A stretch of 5,619 nucleotides of DNA from contig QNZW01000182.1 of assembly GCA_003978375.1 (NCBI GenBank), positions 1-5,619 on the forward strand, written 5' to 3'. Numbering within the stretch: the first letter of the stretch is position 1; the number at the start of each line of letters is the position of its first letter. The DNA comes from Sulfurovum sp. GTDB taxonomy: Bacteria; Campylobacterota; Campylobacteria; Campylobacterales; Sulfurovaceae. The position numbers and the translations under genes are program-made. Under the pieces are notes generated by a model, which saw only the letters and a program-made list of their open reading frames with translations, was not told the DNA's origin and did not search any database. Shown in pieces: positions 1-5,424 of the stretch.

Positions 1-851
1 TGTATTTTTCCTGTACGCACGTAATGCTCTAAAGTTCTTGTAACAGTAGTTCCTATGGCAAGAAGTGGTGTGCTAGAATCTAAAACAGCTGCAGCTGTTT
101 TAGGTATGTTAAAATATTCAGAGTGCATAGGATGATTGAGTATTTTTTTAGCATCTACAGGTTTAAAAGTACCTGCACCTACATGAAGTGTAACTTTGTG
201 AATGTTGTGTTGTTGTGTTAATGCATCAAAAAGCTTTGGAGTAAAGTGAAGTGACGCAGTTGGGGCTGCCACTGCTCCTGCATTTTTGGCAAAGAGAGTT
301 TGATAGTCTGTCTCATCTTCCTTGTTGTCTTCTCTTTGTATATAAGGAGGTAGCGGAATATGACCTATTTTATCTAGTACCAATACTAAATCTTCAAAAC
401 GAATCTCTTTTCCTTGGTGTGTAAAGGTCACGATACGTGAACCATCTTCATTACACTCTGTGACTGTTGCTACCAATGCATCATCAAAAAAAAGTTTACT
501 TCCTTTATGTATTTTTCCTCGTATCATTACGAGATAATGATGGGCATCAAGAGGTTTATTGAAAAGAAGTTCTATCTTTCCTCCTCCTTGTGTAAAACCT
601 TTTTTGTTGGCACTGGTTGCCTCTTTTTCTCCAAAGATACGTGCTTTTATCACACGGGTGTCATTTAGAAACACATCACAGTCTTTTGGAATATAGTCTA
701 AAATATATTGAAAAGTTGTATGAGTAATGGTCTCTTTTTTTCTATCATATACCAGTAGTTTAGCATGGTCACGAGGATGTACAGGAGAAGAGGCTATCTG
801 CTCTTTTGGCAAACCATAGTCATAGTTTTTGGTCAATAAATCAACAGACAA
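1..851 (-). CDS. queA: QueA, S-adenosylmethionine:tRNA ribosyltransferase-isomerase (3'-truncated)
   Basis: QueA transfers and isomerises the ribosyl moiety of S-adenosylmethionine onto 7-aminomethyl-7-deazaguanine in tRNA, giving epoxyqueuosine, the penultimate step of queuosine synthesis in the cytosol. Translating the minus strand gives an uninterrupted reading frame with family motifs in order: NYDYGLPKEQIA near the N-terminus, NDTRVIKARIFG, GGGKIELLF, AAPTASLHFT, HVGAGTFKPV and AIGTTVTRTLE just before the window edge. About 283 codons are present. The family usually has about 340-350, so the C-terminal sixth lies beyond position 1. There is no ATG near the N-terminus. The frame is open only back to the in-frame tatC stop (855-857), so the start must be TTG at 849-851 (chosen: gives MSVDLLTKNYDYG) or TTG at 834-836. 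It is the last visible gene of the hemW-tatB-tatC-queA operon. The identity is firm; the start is not. Confidence 0.95.
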   Translation of the reverse strand, partial: MSVDLLTKNYDYGLPKEQIASSPVHPRDHAKLLVYDRKKETITHTTFQYILDYIPKDCDVFLNDTRVIKARIFGEKEATSANKKGFTQGGGKIELLFNKPLDAHHYLVMIRGKIHKGSKLFFDDALVATVTECNEDGSRIVTFTHQGKEIRFEDLVLVLDKIGHIPLPPYIQREDNKEDETDYQTLFAKNAGAVAAPTASLHFTPKLFDALTQQHNIHKVTLHVGAGTFKPVDAKKILNHPMHSEYFNIPKTAAAVLDSSTPLLAIGTTVTRTLEHYVRTGKI

Positions 852-854
852 GGG

Positions 855-1631
855 TTAGTCCAAAATATCATTATTTTTTATTGCTTCATTCTCTTCAACA
901 TAGGGATTCACCATACGTACGATAAGAATAGAGACACCATAAAGAAGTACCAAAGGAGCAGCCATGAGCAGTTGAGTGAGTATATCAGGAGGAGTCAAAA
1001 GAGCAGCCACAACAAAGATAATGAGTATGGCATATTTAAAAAAATCAATAAGTGTACGGTCAGTAACTAATCCTAAAAGTGCTAAGAAATAAGCAAAAAC
1101 AGGAAGTTCAAATGCAAGACCAAATCCCATCATAATTTTAGTAAAGAATCCTACATAATCTTCTATATTAATCAAAGGTGTGTAGAGGAATGAACCAAAT
1201 GTAATAAGAAATTGAAATCCAAAAGGTGTTACGACATAATAGGCAAAAAGTACACCAATAAAAAACATAAGTGTACCTCCTACAACAAAAGGTAAAATCA
1301 TCTTTTTTTCATTACTATAAAGCCCTGGAGCAACAAATAACCAAATTTGATAGAGTATAATAGGTAAAGCACCAAGAAGTCCTGCAAAAAATGATACTTT
1401 TAATGCGACAAAAAATGCACCACCTACTTGGTTGGTTGTGACCATACCATCAGCGGCTTTTTTAGAAATTTTGGCAACTTGTGCAAGTGCATCATTGAGT
1501 GGTGCAGTAATCCACTCTAAAATATTTTCATGAAAAACAAATGCAATAATAAAAGCAATAAATACAGCAAGCACAGACAAGCCTAATCTTTTGCGAAGTT
1601 CTATAAGGTGTGGTTTTAAATCTTCAAACAT
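855..1631 (-). CDS. tatC: TatC, Sec-independent protein translocase subunit
   Basis: TatC is the polytopic inner-membrane core of the twin-arginine translocase. It binds the RR signal peptide together with TatB and recruits TatA to export folded, often cofactor-bearing proteins. The 258-residue length is normal for the family. Visible family marks are the cytosolic N-terminal HLIELRKRL (8-16), FVAPGLYSNEKK (99-110), FGLAFELPVF with the membrane glutamate E165 (160-169), and LTPPD (202-206). Six hydrophobic segments fall near residues 18-35, 74-95, 112-135, 155-180, 192-206 and 209-228. The start ATG (1629-1631) shares one base with the tatB stop (TAATG), which points to translational coupling. 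No strong ribosome-binding site is visible because the upstream mRNA is the A-rich tail of tatB. The stop at 855-857 lies immediately before queA. TatA is not in this window; in related genomes it is generally encoded elsewhere. Confidence 0.97.
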   Translation of the reverse strand: MFEDLKPHLIELRKRLGLSVLAVFIAFIIAFVFHENILEWITAPLNDALAQVAKISKKAADGMVTTNQVGGAFFVALKVSFFAGLLGALPIILYQIWLFVAPGLYSNEKKMILPFVVGGTLMFFIGVLFAYYVVTPFGFQFLITFGSFLYTPLINIEDYVGFFTKIMMGFGLAFELPVFAYFLALLGLVTDRTLIDFFKYAILIIFVVAALLTPPDILTQLLMAAPLVLLYGVSILIVRMVNPYVEENEAIKNNDILD

Positions 1632-2092
1632 TACGCATCGCTTTTTTTACTTTTTTTTGTTTCTTTTTTGTTTTTTGCTTGTTTCTGACTTTTTTCACTT
1701 TTTGTTTTTTTTGCTTTTTTGAAGGTTACTGTGTCATTTTTAGATTCAATCTGTTTTGTGGTAGATAAGGTTTTATCTTGTTTTTTATTGTTTGTGGGAA
1801 AATCAGCTGAAGTGGACTCTTCGTACACCATATCATCTAAAGAAATATTTTTAAATTCTTTGAGCTCTTCTGTGGCTTCATCAAGTTGTTTTTTATAATT
1901 TAGGGCTTCTTCCTTGAGGTCTGCAATTTGCATCTCTTCTTCTAATGATGCTTTTGCTTCACCGATAGTTTTTTTGATACTTCTAATAAACTTAGCCATA
2001 TCCGTTAGGGCCTTAGGTAGTTTATCTGGTCCTAAAAAAAGTATTGCAACAATAGCAATGAGAAGTAATTCGGTGAAGCCAATGCCAAACAT
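1631..2092 (-). CDS. tatB: TatB, Sec-independent protein translocase subunit
   Basis: TatB pairs with TatC to form the receptor for twin-arginine signal peptides. The protein begins with MFGIGFTELLLIAIVAILF, a short N-out membrane helix (about 5-20) carrying a glutamate at position 8 as in TatB. The hinge FLGPDKLP (19-26) and an amphipathic helix (about 27-48) follow. Residues about 48-80 are rich in E, K, A and L and look helical or coiled. The last 29 residues (125-153) are about half lysine with S, T, Q and E, a disordered basic tail encoded by A-rich mRNA with homopolymers up to eight bases. TatA and TatB are close paralogues; adjacency to tatC and the glutamate at position 8 favour TatB. 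The start ATG at 2090-2092 has AAGGG (2098-2102) five bases upstream. It lies 40 bp downstream of hemW and overlaps tatC by one base. Confidence 0.93.
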   Translation of the reverse strand: MFGIGFTELLLIAIVAILFLGPDKLPKALTDMAKFIRSIKKTIGEAKASLEEEMQIADLKEEALNYKKQLDEATEELKEFKNISLDDMVYEESTSADFPTNNKKQDKTLSTTKQIESKNDTVTFKKAKKTKSEKSQKQAKNKKETKKSKKSDA

Positions 2093-2097
2093 AAAAA

Positions 2098-2102
2098 CCC
2101 TT
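2098..2102 (-). promoter_or_regulatory. Ribosome-binding site of tatB
   Basis: AAGGG on the minus strand lies five bases before the tatB ATG in the short hemW-tatB gap. It fixes the start at 2092. No convincing terminator or promoter is seen in the 40-bp gap (2093-2132), consistent with co-transcription with hemW. Confidence 0.7.
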
Positions 2103-2132
2103 AGATTATTAATTAAATGGTATTTTAACAGA

Positions 2133-3188
2133 TTATCCTAAAATGTAGAGCGAAAGTTCATCTGCTATAAAAAAATTATGATTAAAATAGTGTGTTTTTG
2201 TACAATGTAACTTATTTTCTTTACATAAAAAATCTGCTCGTTTTTGCATTTTTAGGGTGAGTTTGGATTTTTTAATACCTATATTTGAACGTAAGCCTAA
2301 AAAAATGCTTTCAGTCAGATATGCTTCTTTTGTAATGTACTCTTTGGTGATTTGTAGCGGATTGTTTATATAAGATTCTATCTTTGTATTTGGATAAAAA
2401 CGCTTATTTTTTAAAAATCCTACAGCCCCAGCCCCAATACCAATATAATCTTTGAGTTCCCAGTAGCCCTTGTTGTGTTTACTTTGATAGCTTCCAAAAT
2501 TGGAAATTTCGTAGGCTTTAAACCCACGTTTTTCTATCTGTTTGGTGACAAAAAATGCAAGATTTTCATCTTCTTGACGTACCTCAGGAGTAGAGGCAAA
2601 GGTGGTACCCTCTTCAATGGTGAGTTCATAAGCAGAAATATGGTCTATGGGTAGAGAAAAAGCCATATTTATATCTTCTAAAAGAAGAACTTTGGTATCG
2701 CCTTGATAGTTATAAATGAGATCTAAAGATATATGTTCAAACCCAAGTAAATTTGCATAGTGTATTGCATCTATTGCTTGTTGTGGATTGTGTGCTCTGT
2801 TTAATGCTTTAAGTTTAGCAGCATTAAAACTTTGTACCCCAAAACTTATGCGATTAATACCTAAATCTTTCATACCTTCAAGCCATGGTTTAGTAGCAGA
2901 GTTTGGATTGGCTTCTATGGTGATTTCTGCATCTTTTTGAAGATAGGGATGAAGCAAATCAAACAAAGGGGCATAAAGATCAGGACTTACAGTAGAAGGT
3001 GTACCTCCACCAATAAAGAGTGTCTCTATACTTTGTTCTTTTGCATGAAATCGTTCTAGTTCAAAAAGGAGTTGCTTCTGTAGGGCTTGCATATATGCAC
3101 TGCGTGTATCAAATTTGTCAACATAGGTATTGAAGCTACAGTAATGACATCTAGAATCGCAATAAGGGATATGTATATATGCTAACAA
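2133..3188 (-). CDS. hemW: HemW-type radical SAM protein (heme chaperone, HemN-like)
   Basis: This is a radical S-adenosylmethionine protein of the HemN/HemW group. The [4Fe-4S] motif is HIPYCDSRCHYCSF, with cysteines 10, 14 and 17 (CX3CX2C). Residue 19 is phenylalanine, where true oxygen-independent coproporphyrinogen oxidases (HemN) carry a fourth cysteine, so HemW, a heme-binding chaperone for respiratory proteins, is the better name. Other family motifs are FIGGGTPS (58-65), EANP (92-95), ISFGVQSF (114-121), RAHNPQQA (131-138) and YELTIEEGT (187-195). The usual LPGQT-like loop is degenerate here (LIYNYQGDT). The length of 351 is within the usual range for small HemW proteins. The start is TTG at 3186-3188: it gives the family-typical MLAYIHIPYC and has AGAGG nine bases upstream. 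It heads the leftward operon. Many databases label such genes coproporphyrinogen III oxidase; that activity is doubtful. Confidence 0.9.
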   Translation of the reverse strand: MLAYIHIPYCDSRCHYCSFNTYVDKFDTRSAYMQALQKQLLFELERFHAKEQSIETLFIGGGTPSTVSPDLYAPLFDLLHPYLQKDAEITIEANPNSATKPWLEGMKDLGINRISFGVQSFNAAKLKALNRAHNPQQAIDAIHYANLLGFEHISLDLIYNYQGDTKVLLLEDINMAFSLPIDHISAYELTIEEGTTFASTPEVRQEDENLAFFVTKQIEKRGFKAYEISNFGSYQSKHNKGYWELKDYIGIGAGAVGFLKNKRFYPNTKIESYINNPLQITKEYITKEAYLTESIFLGLRSNIGIKKSKLTLKMQKRADFLCKENKLHCTKTHYFNHNFFIADELSLYILG

Positions 3189-3197
3189 ATTAAAATA

Positions 3198-3202
3198 CCT
3201 CT
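3198..3202 (-). promoter_or_regulatory. Ribosome-binding site deciding the TTG start of hemW
   Basis: AGAGG on the minus strand lies nine bases before TTG 3188-3186. Together with the conserved YIHIPYC N-terminus it supports the non-ATG start. Confidence 0.6.
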
Positions 3203-3216
3203 AACTACTTTTTAGG

Positions 3217-3222
3217 TAGAAT
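3217..3222 (+). promoter_or_regulatory. Candidate -10 promoter for rppH-lysC-hobA
   Basis: The plus strand reads GGTAGAATCA, resembling the GnTAnAATnA type of -10 used in Campylobacterota, with AT-rich DNA upstream (3188-3214). A start near 3229 would give rppH a leader of about 98 bases holding the inverted repeat and orphan ribosome-binding site described below. It shares two bases with the facing leftward -10. Inferred from sequence only. Confidence 0.4.
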
Positions 3223-3226
3223 CATA
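3221..3226 (-). promoter_or_regulatory. Candidate extended -10 promoter for hemW-tatB-tatC-queA
   Basis: The minus strand reads TGATATGAT, that is TGn followed by a TATGAT hexamer, about 32 bases before the hemW start. No clear -35 is seen, which is normal for the main sigma factor promoters of Campylobacterota. A start near 3214 would leave a leader of about 25 bases containing the AGAGG site. Inferred from sequence only. Confidence 0.45.
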
Positions 3227-3252
3227 TCAGAATTTTGAAAGCAAGTCTCTTG

Positions 3253-3288
3253 AAGGAGGAGAATCTTTTGTTGTTAGGGGAACGGTAA
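3253..3288 (+). other. Orphan ribosome-binding site and six-codon mini-ORF in the rppH leader
   Basis: AAGGAGG (3253-3259) is the best Shine-Dalgarno sequence in the window, yet no long reading frame begins after it. Eight bases downstream TTG at 3268 opens a frame MLLGER that stops at TAA 3286-3288. It is not in frame with rppH. It might be a leader peptide, a ribosome standby site or a chance purine run. The mini-ORF lies almost exactly within the loop of the inverted repeat at 3260-3294. Confidence 0.25.
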
Positions 3289-3294
3289 GATTCT
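3260..3294 (+). repeat. Inverted repeat (8-bp arms) in the rppH leader
   Basis: AGAATCTT at 3260-3267 and AAGATTCT at 3287-3294 are perfect reverse complements around a 19-base spacer. G:T pairs could extend the stem by two. There is no following U-run, so it is not an intrinsic terminator. It could be a protein-binding operator or an RNA hairpin between the candidate promoter and rppH. Confidence 0.5.
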
Positions 3295-3326
3295 TTAAGT
3301 CAATACTAGAAGAAATAAGGATATTG

Positions 3327-3794
3327 ATGGAAAAGACATATCGACCCAATGTAGCAGCAGTGATACTCTCTTCTAGATATCCAGATAAGTGTGAATTTTT
3401 TATAGCCCATAGAAGTGATATAAAAAATGCTTGGCAATTTCCCCAAGGGGGTATTGATGATGGCGAGACACCTAAAGAAGCTTTAAAACGGGAATTATTA
3501 GAAGAAATTGGTTGTGATAAAATAGAGCTTTTAGGGGAATTTCCTGAATGGATTCGTTATGATTTTCCCAAAATTGCACGAGGAAAAAAATACCCATTTG
3601 ATGGACAGACCCAAAAATATTTTTTGGTACGTCTTAAAGAAGATGCAATTATAAATTTAGAAGCGTATCATATACCAGAATTCAAAGAATATAAGTTCGT
3701 AGAATATGAAGAGTTGCTTAAAAAGGTGACATATTTTAAACGTCGCGTGTATAAAAAAGTCATTGATTATTTTATCAATGAGGGTTTAATTTAA
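3327..3794 (+). CDS. rppH: RppH, RNA pyrophosphohydrolase (Nudix)
   Basis: RppH removes pyrophosphate from the 5' triphosphate end of mRNAs, opening them to 5'-end-dependent decay; the family was earlier called NudH/NudA or invasion protein A and also acts on dinucleoside polyphosphates. The complete Nudix box GX5EX7REUXEEXGU spans residues 41-63, with the catalytic glutamates in REllEEiG (R55, E56, E59, E60). It is preceded by WQFPQGGID (36-44), characteristic of RppH. Other family features are the N-terminal YRPNVAAVI (5-13), DGQTQKYFLVRL and the C-terminal FKRRVYKKVI. The length of 155 residues is typical. ATG 3327 is preferred to the adjacent in-frame TTG 3324: AAGG (3317-3320) lies six bases before the ATG, and MEKTYRPNVAA fits the family N-terminus. 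It is followed 47 bp later by lysC, the same order as H. pylori HP1228-HP1229. Confidence 0.95.
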   Translation: MEKTYRPNVAAVILSSRYPDKCEFFIAHRSDIKNAWQFPQGGIDDGETPKEALKRELLEEIGCDKIELLGEFPEWIRYDFPKIARGKKYPFDGQTQKYFLVRLKEDAIINLEAYHIPEFKEYKFVEYEELLKKVTYFKRRVYKKVIDYFINEGLI

Positions 3795-3841
3795 TATATG
3801 AGGGAAAATGTGATTTTTATGAAAAGGTTTGTGCAAAATAG

Positions 3842-5047
3842 ATGTTAGTAGTACATAAATATGGTGGTACCAGTGTAGGTGATTTGGAACGTATTGAAAA
3901 TGTGGCAAATCGAGTGGCAAAAGTAAAAGAGAGAGGAGATGATGTTGTAGTCGTCGTCTCTGCTATGAGTGGCGAGACCAATAAACTCATTGGTTATGCA
4001 GAGCATTTTACGAGACATCCAGCTAAAAAAGAGATGGATATGTTGCTTAGTTCAGGTGAACGTGTCACAGCAGCACTTCTTTCTATAGCACTTCAGGCAA
4101 AAGGTTATGATGCTGTGGCAATGAGTGGAAGACAAGCAGGTATTGTCACAGACAATACACATACATATGCACGTATAGAGTCCATAGATCCAACAGCAAT
4201 GAAAAATGCGATAAATCATGGTAAAATTGTGGTTGTTGCAGGGTTTCAAGGGATGAATAAAGATGGTTCTGTGACTACGCTTGGGCGAGGAGGTTCTGAC
4301 CTCTCTGCGGTAGCACTTGCTGGAGCATTGCATGCAGATCAGTGTGAAATTTACTCAGACGTAGATGGTATCTATACGACTGATCCACGCATAGAGCCAG
4401 AGGCAAAAAAACTTGATACAATCTCATATGATGAGATGTTAGAACTTTCATCTTTAGGTGCAAAAGTTTTACAAAACCGTTCAGTGGAATTGGCTAAGAA
4501 ATTAAAAGTAAAACTCTATGCAAAAAGCAGTTTTTCAGACAATGAAGGCACATTAATCACAGAGGAGAGTAACGCTATGGAAGAAGTATTGGTATCGGGT
4601 GTTGTGCTAGACAAAAATCAAGCACGTGTAACACTAAGAGGTGTTTCAGACAGACCAGGCATCGCTGCAGAAATTTTTACAAAACTTGCCAATGAAAATA
4701 TAAATGTAGATATGATTATCCAAAATATGGGTACAGATGGATCTACCAATCTTGGTTTTACTGTGCCAGAGAGCGAAATAGAAAATGCAAAACAAGTCAT
4801 GCAAACGTTTGATCATGATATTGAGGGAATGGACTATGATGAAAAGGTATGTAAAGTATCTGTTGTAGGTGTAGGAATGAAATCACATTCAGGTGTGGCT
4901 GCAACAGCATTTACTATATTGGCTGAGAACAATATTAATATTCAAATGATTTCTACTTCTGAGATAAAAGTTTCAATGGTGATAGATGAAAAATATGGCG
5001 AACTTGCTATTAGAACCTTGCACAAAGCCTATGGATTGAACAGATAA
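3842..5047 (+). CDS. lysC: LysC, aspartate kinase (aspartokinase)
   Basis: LysC phosphorylates L-aspartate with ATP, the first step toward lysine/diaminopimelate, threonine and methionine. The amino acid kinase domain occupies about residues 1-230, with HKYGGTSVGD (5-14), SSGERV, and TTLGRGGSDLSAVALA beginning near residue 145 (G150, G151, S152, D153). IYSDVDGIYTTDPR follows. Two ACT regulatory domains come next: about 248-315 (RGVSDRPGIAAEIF, INVDMIIQN) and about 337-401 (VSVVGVGMKSHSGVAATAF, INIQMIST). This is the usual layout for feedback-inhibited monofunctional aspartokinase of about 400 residues. An in-frame TAG at 3839-3841 lies right before the ATG, so this is the earliest possible start. 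Its ribosome-binding site is poor (AAGG about 14 bases upstream). The stop overlaps the hobA ATG by one base (TAATG). A probable internal translation start is annotated separately. Confidence 0.97.
   Translation: MLVVHKYGGTSVGDLERIENVANRVAKVKERGDDVVVVVSAMSGETNKLIGYAEHFTRHPAKKEMDMLLSSGERVTAALLSIALQAKGYDAVAMSGRQAGIVTDNTHTYARIESIDPTAMKNAINHGKIVVVAGFQGMNKDGSVTTLGRGGSDLSAVALAGALHADQCEIYSDVDGIYTTDPRIEPEAKKLDTISYDEMLELSSLGAKVLQNRSVELAKKLKVKLYAKSSFSDNEGTLITEESNAMEEVLVSGVVLDKNQARVTLRGVSDRPGIAAEIFTKLANENINVDMIIQNMGTDGSTNLGFTVPESEIENAKQVMQTFDHDIEGMDYDEKVCKVSVVGVGMKSHSGVAATAFTILAENNINIQMISTSEIKVSMVIDEKYGELAIRTLHKAYGLNR
4562..4567 (+). promoter_or_regulatory. Internal ribosome-binding site in lysC
   Basis: GAGGAG lies nine bases upstream of the in-frame ATG at 4577-4579, inside the codons linking the kinase and ACT domains. 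It is a better ribosome-binding site than the one before the lysC start itself. Confidence 0.55.
4577..5047 (+). CDS. lysC: Probable aspartokinase beta subunit from an in-frame internal start in lysC
   Basis: Residue 246 of LysC is a methionine (ATG 4577) preceded at nine bases by GAGGAG. Initiation there would give a 156-residue protein made only of the two ACT domains (start MEEVLVSGVVLDK). In Bacillus subtilis aspartokinase II and Corynebacterium LysC, the same gene yields a full-length alpha subunit and a separate beta subunit starting at about residue 246-250, which forms the alpha2beta2 regulatory assembly. The position and the ribosome-binding site match that pattern. What is seen is the site and the domain boundary; actual use of the start is inference. 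The GAGGAG could simply result from the Glu-Glu codons. Confidence 0.5.
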   Translation: MEEVLVSGVVLDKNQARVTLRGVSDRPGIAAEIFTKLANENINVDMIIQNMGTDGSTNLGFTVPESEIENAKQVMQTFDHDIEGMDYDEKVCKVSVVGVGMKSHSGVAATAFTILAENNINIQMISTSEIKVSMVIDEKYGELAIRTLHKAYGLNR

Positions 5048-5397
5048 TGCAACAACTCCTCAAATGGACACTTGATACCATACGTGAAGAAGAGTCATGC
5101 TTTTCATGGATGGAAGAGTACCGTTATGAGTGGACGCCTTTAGTTAAAAGTGCTATATCTCAAGTCATGGAGGGGAAAACTGTACTTATTATCGCTGAAC
5201 TTTCTATTCCTCAATGCACAAAGTATCGTGTAGAACAAAAAGTTGAAATGCTTAAAATACTTGGATATAACACATGGGTTGTCTCATGGACTGATTTTCA
5301 TGAAGCACGCCAACTGCTTCAACTCAGTGCTTTGGTTTTCTTTTATCGTACCCCTGCTTATCCTCTTGTTGATGCATTAATTAAAAGTCACAGCTAA
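5047..5397 (+). CDS. hobA: HobA N-terminus running in frame into a foreign segment (chimeric ORF)
   Basis: HobA is a Campylobacterota-specific protein that binds DnaA domain I and promotes orisome assembly at oriC. Residues 1 to about 45-50 resemble H. pylori HP1230 as I recall it: KWTLDTIREEESCFSWMEEYRYEWTPLV, then an amphipathic helix and EGKTVLII. The position after lysC, with a one-base TAATG overlap, is the conserved one. HobA is about 180 residues in H. pylori, but this ORF stops at 116. From about residue 44-51 on it no longer looks like HobA but like the start of a glycosyltransferase (separate entry). So only about the first quarter of HobA is present. The expected downstream holB and folP are absent. 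I read this as a sequence junction near 5173-5200. A genuine protein fusion is much less likely. Confidence 0.7.
   Translation: MQQLLKWTLDTIREEESCFSWMEEYRYEWTPLVKSAISQVMEGKTVLIIAELSIPQCTKYRVEQKVEMLKILGYNTWVVSWTDFHEARQLLQLSALVFFYRTPAYPLVDALIKSHS
5176..5397 (+). pseudogene. Fragment resembling a glycosyltransferase N-terminus
   Basis: The frame KTVLIIAELSIPQCTKYRVEQ, followed by a Rossmann-like helix and strand (GYNTWVVSWTD) and LVFFYRTPAYPLVDALIKS, resembles the N-terminal domain of a group of GT4-like cell-surface glycosyltransferases. These read roughly SIPQCxxYRVxQK, then a FYRxPxxP motif. No catalytic domain is present: the frame stops at TAA 5395-5397 after about 70 residues, where such enzymes continue for several hundred. 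It is fused in frame to HobA upstream. The exact left boundary is uncertain because VLII-type strands occur in both proteins. Base composition is mixed and close to the rest of the AT-rich window, so it could come from the same or a related genome. The family assignment is from memory of motifs. Confidence 0.5.
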
Positions 5398-5424
5398 CTT
5401 AAAACTGAATGTCAGAGACTGATT

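Noticed and set aside
1914..2141. Plus-strand open frame of 75 codons opposite tatB
   Set aside because: It lies antisense to the conserved TatB membrane helix and hinge codons, has no family resemblance and no ribosome-binding site. It is a by-product of the coding strand.
2133..3188. Oxygen-independent coproporphyrinogen III oxidase (HemN)
   Set aside because: The CX3CX2C motif is followed by phenylalanine, not the fourth cysteine of HemN, and the N-terminus begins directly with YIHIPYC as in HemW.
3260..3294. Intrinsic terminator between the divergent operons
   Set aside because: The stem is AT-rich with a 19-base loop and no U-run on either side. Both flanking genes start here, and none ends here.
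3795..3841. Lysine riboswitch or promoter before lysC
   Set aside because: The 47-bp gap is far too short for a lysine riboswitch and shows no clear -10/-35 pair. lysC is most simply transcribed from upstream of rppH.
4052..4333. Minus-strand open frames inside lysC (also 4275-4463 and 4618-4800)
   Set aside because: All are antisense to conserved LysC kinase and ACT segments; their cysteine- and histidine-rich composition is the shadow of the real frame.
5047..5397. A novel HobA-glycosyltransferase fusion protein
   Set aside because: Both halves are incomplete, the glycosyltransferase part lacks its catalytic domain, and a foreign L2 gene follows directly. A joining artefact explains all three facts more simply.
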